NCBI GenBank assembly: GCA_943328885.2
Contig: CALQBT020000069.1
Span: 1 to 9,491 of the forward strand
Reading direction: 5' to 3'
DNA length: 9,491 nt
DNA from: Bordetella parapertussis
GTDB lineage: Bacteria; Pseudomonadota; Gammaproteobacteria; Burkholderiales; Burkholderiaceae_C
Part shown: piece by piece, positions 1 to 7,170 of the stretch
How the letters are laid out: each line of letters opens with the position of its first letter
Numbering within the stretch: the stretch's first letter is position 1
Notes under the pieces: model-generated
Databases searched by the model: none
Told to the model about the DNA's origin: nothing
What the model saw: only the letters and a program-made list of their open reading frames with translations
Made by a program: the position numbers and the translations under genes

Positions 1-21
1 GCCCCAGGTTTGAGCTCCGCC

Positions 22-1445
<1,424 letters not shown>

Positions 1446-1449
<4 letters not shown>

Positions 1450-1769
1450 ATCTGCAAAGTGTCGATTCGATTCTGGCCCGCATGGAAGCGATGCAAAACG
1501 CTTCGCGCGGCGAAAAAACACCGGCGGTCAATGTCACCGCAGACGGCGTCGACTTCTCGACGATGCTGCGCGATGCGGTGCGCGAGGTCAACGCGGTGCA
1601 AAACAGTGCCCAGGCGCAGGCTCAGGCCTTCCAACTCGGCGACCGCAGCGTCTCGATCGAACAGGTGATGATCTCGATGCAGCAGGCCAGTCTGTCCTTC
1701 CAAGGCATGGTCGCGGTGCGCAACAAGCTGGTCGAGGCCTACCGCGAGATCAGCAGCATGGCCGTCTAA
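1446..1769 (+). CDS. fliE: flagellar hook-basal body protein FliE
   Basis: FliE (107 aa) is the small junction protein between the MS ring and the rod and an early substrate of the flagellar export apparatus. The C-terminal half carries the family signature: a helix VSIEQVMISMQQASLSFQ (69-86), then VRNKLVEAYREISSMAV at the extreme C-terminus (91-107). The N-terminal part (VDSILARMEAM) is also typical. There is no signal peptide, as expected for a type III export substrate. The start is fixed by the ATGA overlap with the upstream regulator. No clear Shine-Dalgarno site precedes it, so translation is probably coupled to that gene. The stop codon lies inside a 14-bp tandem duplication. In many relatives fliF follows fliE; here the next gene is a PilZ protein. 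Confidence 0.95.
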
Positions 1770-1786
1770 GCGTGGCCGTCTAAGCG
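1759..1786 (+). repeat. 14-bp perfect tandem duplication across the fliE stop
   Basis: The unit tggccgtctaagcg occurs twice back to back (1759-1772 and 1773-1786). The first copy contains the last codons and TAA stop of fliE. The second repeats the same end outside the gene. It looks like a simple local duplication, for example by replication slippage. Confidence 0.9.
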
Positions 1787-1794
1787 CGGCCACG
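1771..1794 (+). terminator. hairpin just after fliE, no T-tract
   Basis: Arms cgtggccg (1771-1778) and cggccacg (1787-1794) are perfect inverted repeats of 8 bp around an 8-base loop. The stem is GC-rich and begins immediately after the fliE stop, where an end-of-gene hairpin is expected. No run of T follows (the next bases are attcagg), so it is not a standard intrinsic terminator. It could stabilise the 3' end, cause pausing, or do nothing. Confidence 0.4.
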
Positions 1795-1885
1795 ATTCAG
1801 GCCGGCGGCAGCAGCGCCCGGCTTGGCCACCCGCTCAAATGCGGCCTTGGCAGACCCTGGCGATCGTGCCTAAGCTGTGGGCATC

Positions 1886-2707
1886 ATGATCGACAGCACA
1901 CAGCTGGCCGCCATGCTCCGGACCCGGGCTCTCGAGCCCTTCCGCTTGGAGCCGCAGGCCACCCGGCAAGCCTTGCAAACACTGGCGGACCTCGCCACTG
2001 ACGGCAGCCTGATGCCCGACACCCAGCATCTTGGCCTGGGCCGGCCATGCCGGGTGGTCGAAGTCCGCAACGACGCGCTCTGGCTGCAAACACCAAGCGC
2101 ACACCCGTTACCTTTGACCGGCACTGCGCTGGCGGTCTTCGCGCTCGGCCAGCGCTTGCTGCGCTTCGAGCTCTCAGGATTGGCTGCAGGCGGCTGTCCG
2201 ACCCGACTGCGCTGCGACTGCCCGCCTGCGGCATGGCAACTGCCGCGCCGTGAGCTGTTCCGGGTCGCCCCACCCGAACAGCCGGCGATGTCGCTGCGCG
2301 CGCGCGCGCCTAGCGGGGTGGGCATCTGGCGCGGCCCGCTGATCGATCTGGGCATCGGCGGCCTGGCCTTCGAGCTGGCATCCGAACCAATGCCATGCGC
2401 CGTCGACCAAGTGCTGCCGGCTTGCGTTCTCAGCGGTGGGTCCTACCGCTCACCGACTTTTCATCTGCGCGTGCGCAGCGTGCAGACCCGCAAGACCACT
2501 GGCCACTGGCGCATCGGCGCGTCACTGCTCGACTCGCCACGCGAAGTCGTCAGCAGCCTGCAGCTTGCCACCTACCGGTTTGAAGTGGCGCAGCGGCTTG
2601 AACGGATTGCGCGTCGTGAACCACCGGCACAAGCCGACCCCCTTGAGGCAACAGCGCCGCAGCCACGCGAACTCAGCGCACCGCGTCGCCAGGACGATCG
2701 CCCTTGA
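1886..2707 (+). CDS. PilZ-domain protein, YcgR-like flagellar brake family
   Basis: The protein (273 aa from the ATG) looks like a cytoplasmic YcgR-type protein: an N-terminal beta-rich domain (about 40-115) followed by a PilZ domain (about 118-235). In YcgR, c-di-GMP binding at PilZ lets the protein contact the motor and slow swimming. The RxxxR motif is present as R122-ELF-R126. The second motif, normally (D/N)xSxxG, reads D154-L-G-I-G-G159, with glycine where serine is usual, so ligand binding may be weaker or changed. The C-terminal 30 residues are Pro/Ala-rich and probably disordered. A GTG nine bases upstream (1877) is an alternative start; neither has a strong ribosome site. It lies 116 bases after fliE, and its last 35 bp overlap the convergent FhlB-like gene. 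Its place in a flagellar cluster supports a motility role; a direct brake function is inference. Confidence 0.8.
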   Translation: MIDSTQLAAMLRTRALEPFRLEPQATRQALQTLADLATDGSLMPDTQHLGLGRPCRVVEVRNDALWLQTPSAHPLPLTGTALAVFALGQRLLRFELSGLAAGGCPTRLRCDCPPAAWQLPRRELFRVAPPEQPAMSLRARAPSGVGIWRGPLIDLGIGGLAFELASEPMPCAVDQVLPACVLSGGSYRSPTFHLRVRSVQTRKTTGHWRIGASLLDSPREVVSSLQLATYRFEVAQRLERIARREPPAQADPLEATAPQPRELSAPRRQDDRP

Positions 2708-2972
2708 CCGCACGGGCGTCGACGCTGTAAGCCCAAACCAGCACCTGCGCCACCACCGCATAGAGTTGCGGCGGGATCACCACGTTAAGGTCCAGTTTGA
2801 TCAGCAACTGCACCAGTTCGGGCGCCTCGTTGACCGGCACACCAGAAGCTTCGGCGCGCGCGACGATCGCCTGCGCCGTGAAGCCCTCGCCCTTGGCGAC
2901 AATGCGGGGCGCCATCGCGTTGGCTTCGTAGCGCAACGCGACCGCCTGGTTCACACTGGACGGATTCTTCAT
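2673..2972 (-). CDS. FhlB-like protein: free-standing FlhB/YscU C-terminal domain
   Basis: This 99-aa protein resembles the cytoplasmic C-terminal domain of the type III export switch FlhB/EscU/YscU, without its membrane part. Family features are AVALRYE (10-16), IVAKGEG (24-30), SGVPVNEAPELVQLL (43-57) and IPPQLYAVVAQVLVWAY (66-82). FlhB normally has NPTH just before the AVALRY strand, where it cleaves itself. Here the N-terminus reads MKNPSSVNQ, so the NPTH site is missing and the protein starts about where the cleaved FlhB fragment starts. Similar small proteins are annotated as FhlB or YlqH in other bacteria and can partly replace the FlhB C-terminal fragment in export. It follows the FliK-like gene by 24 bases on the same strand, which fits, because FliK acts on this domain of FlhB. 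The 3' end overlaps the PilZ gene by 35 bp, tail to tail. Confidence 0.88.
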   Translation of the reverse strand: MKNPSSVNQAVALRYEANAMAPRIVAKGEGFTAQAIVARAEASGVPVNEAPELVQLLIKLDLNVVIPPQLYAVVAQVLVWAYSVDARAVKGDRPGDAVR

Positions 2973-2996
2973 CGCTCAATCTTCATGGCATGGCCA

Positions 2997-4007
2997 TCAA
3001 TTCAGGGGCTTCATCACAGAGGGGTCCTGCGCCTGCAGCGCCAAGTCGATCGGCGTGTCGCTCAGTGGCAACAAGGCGCTTCGCAGGTCGCTCAGCTCGG
3101 CCTCGAAATGCAAGGCCTGGCCGAGTCCAGGCAAGAGCCGAACGCTGAGTTGGTCGCCAACCTGCTGCGCCAGCACCACCAGCGAGCCAGTCGTCGGAAG
3201 CTCGACCTCCAAGCGCAGCGCACTGCCCTGCAACAACCGGCCCGGCCGGTGCGGATCCTCTTGCCAGGCATCCTCGCGCTGCAGCCGTGCCTTGACCCCC
3301 GGTGTCAGTTCACCCGACCAGCTCAGCTGCCCGTGCAACAGCAGTTGCAAGGCCTGCTGGGTGGTGTCGACCGCCGGTGCGGCGCCCGCTAGCGCAGTTG
3401 GCGACTGCGCGGCAATCGCCAAAGCCGTTGGCGACGGGAGAGCCTCGGCCGGGGCGGCCGTTGGCAGCTCGGGTGCGCTCTGCGTCAGCGAGTCCGCGCC
3501 CGCAGGGCTGGCGCCGCGCCAGGCTGCGGTGGCCAGTGCCGCCGGGGTGCGCGGGTTGGCGGCGAACAGCGGCGACCGGCCCAAGGTGTCACGCAAGTTC
3601 TGCAAGGCCTGCGCCGGCGTATCGGCCACCGGCTGACCGGCGGCTGGCCAGGCCACCATGGCCGACGGCCCCTCGGCTTCGACCAGACCGAGTTGCTGCA
3701 GGCTTTGCAGCAACAGCAACAACTGCGGCGCCACCATGGCCGCTCGGTTGACGCCTGACCCACTGCCGGCCTGCAGTTGGTCTTCAGCCCGTTGACGACC
3801 CGCCAGGGCCAAGTCTGGCGGCGCCATCGGCTCGGCCTGCACCCGCACACCCTGCGCCTGCATGGCACCCACCGGCAGCGACACCGCTCGCGGCGCATGC
3901 GGATCCAGCGTCACTGGCTGCACACCGACAGGCGCAGTCACATCGGCAGGCTCCAGCCGCCGCGCAAGACCGGGATCGATGCCGCCTGGAGACACGACTG
4001 GAAACAT
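2997..4007 (-). CDS. FliK-like flagellar hook-length control family protein
   Basis: From the ATG at 4007 this is a 336-aa Ala/Pro/Gln-rich protein. The N-terminal two thirds are low-complexity, with a near repeat SPTALAIAAQ/SPTALAGAA (192-210). The C-terminal third resembles the FliK C-terminal (Flg_hook) fold: QQALQLLLHGQLSWSGEL (217-234), LRLEVELPTTGSLVVLAQQ (264-282) and LSVRLLPGL (287-295). FliK measures hook or needle length and tells FlhB to change export substrate. The downstream FhlB-like gene (24-base gap) supports that type of role. The frame stays open to 4283, but the extra 92 residues (rich in Arg, Cys, Gly, Pro) do not look like real protein and cross a promoter, so I reject them. 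No Shine-Dalgarno site precedes the chosen ATG. It may be a second FliK-like protein beside the usual fliK elsewhere in the genome; that cannot be seen here. Confidence 0.82.
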   Translation of the reverse strand: MFPVVSPGGIDPGLARRLEPADVTAPVGVQPVTLDPHAPRAVSLPVGAMQAQGVRVQAEPMAPPDLALAGRQRAEDQLQAGSGSGVNRAAMVAPQLLLLLQSLQQLGLVEAEGPSAMVAWPAAGQPVADTPAQALQNLRDTLGRSPLFAANPRTPAALATAAWRGASPAGADSLTQSAPELPTAAPAEALPSPTALAIAAQSPTALAGAAPAVDTTQQALQLLLHGQLSWSGELTPGVKARLQREDAWQEDPHRPGRLLQGSALRLEVELPTTGSLVVLAQQVGDQLSVRLLPGLGQALHFEAELSDLRSALLPLSDTPIDLALQAQDPSVMKPLN

Positions 4008-4014
4008 ATAAAAC

Positions 4015-4042
4015 AGTATACGCAGCGCCGCCTGCTGTTCAA
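4015..4042 (-). promoter_or_regulatory. candidate sigma70-type promoter for the fliK-like gene
   Basis: On the - strand, TTGAAC (4042-4037) and TATACT (4020-4015) are separated by 16 bases: 4 of 6 and 5 of 6 matches to the consensus boxes. The AT-rich island around 4002-4020 stands out in GC-rich DNA. The expected transcription start, 6-8 bases after the -10 box, falls at about 4009-4007, at the ATG itself. This would give a leaderless or nearly leaderless mRNA, which matches the missing ribosome site. Confidence 0.5.
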
Positions 4043-4245
4043 ACCCCCTGCCGCGCCGCGATGGGTGCGGCTGACGGTGCCAAGCAGACGGCCTGGGACG
4101 CAAGCCAAAACAACACGCCGGCAGCCTCGGCGGGTCCCGGCTCTGGACGCCGTCACAGCTGCGCCGGCCACCGCAGCCTCCAAACCGCCTGACATGTAGA
4201 ATTCCGGTAATTTTCGATGCGTTACGGCAACCGCCAACCTGGTGC

Positions 4246-4263
4246 GGTGTTGCATGCAACACC
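4246..4263. promoter_or_regulatory. perfect 18-bp palindrome, possible operator
   Basis: The bases ggtgttgcatgcaacacc read the same on both strands with no loop. They end 51 bases before the ATG of the TPR gene. With no loop the site is a poor RNA hairpin, and its dyad form fits a binding site for a dimeric repressor or activator. I do not recognise the regulator. Confidence 0.5.
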
Positions 4264-4314
4264 TCAGGGTTCAACCCGCGCACCAGTTCATTTTTTCAGT
4301 CGCCATCCGCTACC

Positions 4315-5613
4315 ATGCCCCAACAAGTCCAGTCGACACTCAAACTCCTGGCCGTCCTGCTAGTTTGCGGATGCTGGGCCGCAAACGCAGCCCAGCCCAT
4401 CGATGCACAGCTGACCAAGCTTTACGCTGAAAAGAACTGGGCACAGGCCTTGACGCTGATCGACACCGAGTTGAACAGCAAGCCGGCAGACACCCAGATG
4501 CAGATCCAAAAAGGGGTGGTCCTGACCAACCTGAACCGTTCTGCCGATGCACTGACCGTGTTTCGCAAGCTCACCGCCGAGCATCCGGAGTTGCCGGGAC
4601 CGCACAACAACGTGGCCGTGCTGCTGGCAGCGCGCGGTGATTTTGAAGAAGCCCGGCAAGCCCTGGAGCGCGCCATTCGCACGCACCCGAGCTATGCCAC
4701 AGCGCATGAAAATCTGGGCGATCTGTACTCGCACATGGCCGCAGAAGCCTACCGCAAGGCGTTACGCTACGACAAGCAGGTGGCCAGTGCCAGGCCCAAG
4801 CTGGCGCTCGTCGATGGCTTGACCAGCGCGACCAGCGCGACCGAACCGATCAAACTCAAGACCTCATCGGACAGCGCCGCTGTCACGCCACCCGTCAAAC
4901 CCTTGGCAGCGCCGGTTGCAACAGCGGCGAGTCCGGCAGCCAAAGCCGTGGCAGTCACGCCGCCGCCCACCGTTGCCGTCGCCGTCAAACCACCTCCTCC
5001 CGCTCCCGTCGCAGCACCAGTGCCCGTCGCAGCGCCGGCGCCGGTCACCACGCCCAAGCCGCCCGTGATAGCGCAGACCGCCGCATCGGGCCCGGCCATC
5101 AAGCCAGCTGCCGTCGCAACCCTGTCCGTGCCGGCATCGGCCAGCAAGTCGTCGGCGCTGCTGATTACACCCCCCGGAGGAGCAACGTCGCAGACCAAGC
5201 CGGCCGTGGCCCAAGCCGCCGCCCCGGCGTCCGCCAGCGCAGCGCCAAAGCCGATGATTGTCGAGAAGGCAGAACCCGACCCGCGCGAAATCATCCATGC
5301 GGTCAACGCTTGGGCCAAGGCTTGGTCCAAGCGCGATCTCGATGCCTATTTCGCCGCCTACGCAGTCGACTTCAAGGGCAAGTCCAAGAGCCATGCGAGT
5401 TGGAAGACCGAGCGGCAAGCACGCATCGGTTCCAAACAGCGCATCGAGGTGACGGTCTCGGAGTTGAAGGTCAAGTTCAAAGGCAACCTGGCCGAAGTCC
5501 ACATGACCCAGAACTATGAATCCGATGCGCTGCGCAACGTCGGCCCCAAGACCTTGATCCTGGAAAATGTCGGCGGCAAGTGGCTGATTCGACAGGAGTC
5601 AGCCGGCCGATGA
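4315..5613 (+). CDS. exported TPR protein with NTF2-like C-terminal domain
   Basis: The 432-aa protein begins with an export signal: short N-terminus with K10, hydrophobic LLAVLLVCGCW, and a likely signal peptidase I site after ANA (23-25). Cysteines C18 and C20 lie at the end of the core but fit a lipobox poorly. About four tetratricopeptide-like repeats follow (29-160; for example NNVAVLLAARGDFEEARQAL, 98-117). They usually mediate protein contacts. A Pro/Ala/Val-rich linker (about 185-315) is probably extended and could span periplasm or cell wall. The last 110 residues (EIIHAVNAWAKAWSKRDLDA... to ENVGGKWLIRQE) have the helix-then-sheet pattern of an NTF2-like/SnoaL-like domain, perhaps the type called the Cds6 C-terminal domain. 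The stop overlaps the start of the L,D-transpeptidase gene (ATGA), so the two are probably translated together and may interact. Its exact role is unknown; an adaptor for the transpeptidase is inference. Confidence 0.8.
   Translation: MPQQVQSTLKLLAVLLVCGCWAANAAQPIDAQLTKLYAEKNWAQALTLIDTELNSKPADTQMQIQKGVVLTNLNRSADALTVFRKLTAEHPELPGPHNNVAVLLAARGDFEEARQALERAIRTHPSYATAHENLGDLYSHMAAEAYRKALRYDKQVASARPKLALVDGLTSATSATEPIKLKTSSDSAAVTPPVKPLAAPVATAASPAAKAVAVTPPPTVAVAVKPPPPAPVAAPVPVAAPAPVTTPKPPVIAQTAASGPAIKPAAVATLSVPASASKSSALLITPPGGATSQTKPAVAQAAAPASASAAPKPMIVEKAEPDPREIIHAVNAWAKAWSKRDLDAYFAAYAVDFKGKSKSHASWKTERQARIGSKQRIEVTVSELKVKFKGNLAEVHMTQNYESDALRNVGPKTLILENVGGKWLIRQESAGR
4821..4838 (+). repeat. 9-bp in-frame tandem repeat
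   Basis: The unit gaccagcgc is repeated twice at the junction between TPR region and linker of the TPR protein and encodes TSATSAT. It is in frame and probably reflects slippage in a low-complexity region. Confidence 0.7.
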
Positions 5614-7046
5614 GGCCAGCCCATTTGCCCCTGCAACGGGAGGCAGGGGGCTCAGCGCTCTACCCGACACCGATAAAGCGTCGCCGCTGGCGGGGTCGCC
5701 ATTGGCTGGGTGCAGCGGTGGCCGGCACGGTGATTGCGGGTGCCGCGATGATGGCTCCGATGTCCGGCATGGCGCCCTGGCTGACAGCTGCCAGTGCCAG
5801 CTGGTCGCCGCCAGCGCCAAAGCCTGCAGCCGAAGCTGCCAGCCGCCCGGTGATGCCCAAGGCGGTCGACGACAGCCCCGAGGCCCGCCTGATGGCCGCC
5901 TACCAGGCTTCGGCCGAAGGTCTGGGGGAGTTGGCGTTTCGCATGAGCCAGGACTTGCTGCGCGACTACCCGGGCTTCTCGCTCGGCCAGTTGCTGCATG
6001 CCGACCTGCTGGCCAGCCGGGCCGGCAAGCCGAGTTTTCAGGGCGCGCCGATGCAAAGCGCGGAGGCACCCAACGAAGACCTCGACACCTTGCGTGAGGA
6101 GTCGAAGCGACGCTTGGACGCACGGCTGCGACCGCCGACCGCCGGCACCTTGCCGCGTGAATTTGCGGCACTGCCAGCCAGCACCCGCCGTGCGATCGCA
6201 GTGGATGCTTCGCGCTCGCGCCTGTACCTGTTCGTCAACGGTCCCAATGGTTTGACGCTGGAGCGCGATTTCTATGTCTCCCTCGGCAAGGCCGGGGTCG
6301 ACAAAAAAGTGGCCGAAGATCTGCGAACGCCGCTAGGCGTCTACTGGATCACCAGTTCGCTGGCCGCCAACCAGATCGATCCACGCCTGGGCAGCGCGGC
6401 GCTGGGCATCAGCTACCCCAACGCCTGGGACCGCAGCCAGGGTCGCAAAGGCAGCGGCCTGTTCCTGCACGGTGTGCCCGAAGACACGCTGGCGCGCCCG
6501 CCGTTTTCCACCGATGGCTGCCTGGCCTTGGCCAACAGCGACGTGCTGTACTTGGCCGACCGTCTGGCCACCGTCGACACGCCGGTCGTGATCTCCAAGC
6601 AGCTGACCTGGGTACGTGCAGACAGCTCGGGTCAGGATGCAGCGGCCTTCCGTCAAGCCTATGAGGCCTGGGACCAATCCCGCCGCAGCGGCGACGAGCG
6701 GCAGATCAAGGTCTGGTATGACCCCGCCGCCACCCGAGAAGAACCCGCGATGCACAGCCAGGCCCCGCGCCAAGGCCTGAGCCTGATCGGCTGGTACGGT
6801 GAAAGCATGCCGATGATGATCGTCACCGGCCAGCAAGACGGCGTCGGCGAAGGCGCGCCCTCGATCGGCGTGCGCCAGTACTGGATTCAGCGCGCCGGGC
6901 AGTGGCGCATTCTGTTCGAAGGCAAGGTTCCGCCACCCATCACCGCGATGCTGCGCGGCAGTACGCCACGCAGCATCGCCGCCGACGGCCGCGGCCGTCG
7001 TTCACCGCAGACCGCGAGCGACAGCGCCAAGACACGCGGCGGCTGA
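5610..7046 (+). CDS. YkuD-type L,D-transpeptidase family protein with NTF2-like C-terminal domain
   Basis: The ATG at 5610 overlaps the TPR gene stop (ATGA) and is preceded by AGGAG (5594-5598), giving 478 aa. A basic segment KRRRWRGRHW (23-32) is followed by one hydrophobic segment (about 33-55), so it is likely a signal anchor with the enzyme in the periplasm. The YkuD fold covers about 193-330: RRAIAVDASRSRLYLF, TPLGVYWI (240-247), the motif H287 and, 16 residues on, T301-D-G-C304. L,D-transpeptidases use this Cys to cross-link peptidoglycan or attach proteins to it; some relatives are hydrolases. The usual Ser/Thr-His-Gly-Cys is here Thr-Asp-Gly-Cys, so the second histidine is replaced, while H287 and C304 remain. 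The C-terminus (about 343-440: AFRQAYEAWDQSRRSGD... to RAGQWRILFEG) looks like a second NTF2-like domain similar in kind to that of the TPR neighbour. The tail after 445 is basic and low-complexity. Confidence 0.85.
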   Translation: MRPAHLPLQREAGGSALYPTPIKRRRWRGRHWLGAAVAGTVIAGAAMMAPMSGMAPWLTAASASWSPPAPKPAAEAASRPVMPKAVDDSPEARLMAAYQASAEGLGELAFRMSQDLLRDYPGFSLGQLLHADLLASRAGKPSFQGAPMQSAEAPNEDLDTLREESKRRLDARLRPPTAGTLPREFAALPASTRRAIAVDASRSRLYLFVNGPNGLTLERDFYVSLGKAGVDKKVAEDLRTPLGVYWITSSLAANQIDPRLGSAALGISYPNAWDRSQGRKGSGLFLHGVPEDTLARPPFSTDGCLALANSDVLYLADRLATVDTPVVISKQLTWVRADSSGQDAAAFRQAYEAWDQSRRSGDERQIKVWYDPAATREEPAMHSQAPRQGLSLIGWYGESMPMMIVTGQQDGVGEGAPSIGVRQYWIQRAGQWRILFEGKVPPPITAMLRGSTPRSIAADGRGRRSPQTASDSAKTRGG

Positions 7047-7170
7047 ATCTCGAACGATCGAGCCGGCGCCCTTGCGAGCCGCCTATCGTCGCTAGACACA
7101 CCCCGGCGAGTCGCTATCAAGCCCGATCCACGGCCAAGATGCCAAGCCAAGCAACCCTCAGGAAACGATG
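7047..7170. other. intergenic region before the Bug-type gene
   Basis: This gap holds weak hairpins near the transpeptidase stop, such as ctcga (7049-7053) with tcgag (7058-7062), and ggcggct (7038-7044) with agccgcc (7077-7083). Neither is followed by a T-run, so I do not call a terminator. The heptamer gtcgcta occurs at 7088-7094 and 7110-7116, exactly 22 bases apart. No convincing promoter boxes are visible. Confidence 0.4.

Larger units (their letters stand above)
4008..4314. other. divergent intergenic region, no gene seen
   Basis: This 307-base stretch separates the leftward fliK-like gene from the rightward TPR gene. The frames that stay open across it code for Arg/Cys/Pro-rich shadow proteins with no recognisable domain. 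It holds the leftward promoter candidate and, near the right end, a perfect palindrome and a run of six T (4292-4297). A possible rightward -35 box CTGACA (4189-4194) lacks a good -10 partner; the best is TTCGAT (4213-4218) at 18 bases. No Shine-Dalgarno site precedes the TPR gene. Confidence 0.6.

Noticed and set aside
1..13. Possible end of an upstream sensor kinase gene (a TGA at 11-13 just before the regulator start)
   Set aside because: A partner kinase gene often lies here, but four codons are too little to recognise any protein.
1849..1866. sigma54-like promoter (tggcagaccctggcga) before the PilZ gene
   Set aside because: The GG to GC distance is one base too short and the -12 element is poor.
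4007..4012. Rightward -10 box TATAAA near the fliK-like start
   Set aside because: No -35 box is found at a suitable distance on the + strand and the first gene on that side is about 300 bases away.
4240..4257. sigma54-like promoter (tggtgcggtgttgca) before the TPR gene
   Set aside because: The GG and GC elements are 11 bases apart rather than the strict 12, and the GC element lies inside the palindrome.
4008..4283. A 92-residue N-terminal extension of the FliK-like protein
   Set aside because: The extra residues are rich in Arg, Cys, Gly and Pro, match no domain, and cover a good promoter. The ATG at 4007 is the more likely start.
4264..4297. Terminator made by the small gggtt/aaccc repeat and the T-run at 4292
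   Set aside because: The stem is only about 3 bp with a workable loop and lies too far from the T-run. It sits before a gene start, not after a gene end.
4767..5330. Long reverse-strand frame rich in Ala, Gly and Thr opposite the TPR gene linker
   Set aside because: It is a by-product of the Pro/Ala-rich GC-rich code on the other strand. The forward protein has a signal peptide, TPRs and a recognisable C-terminal domain.
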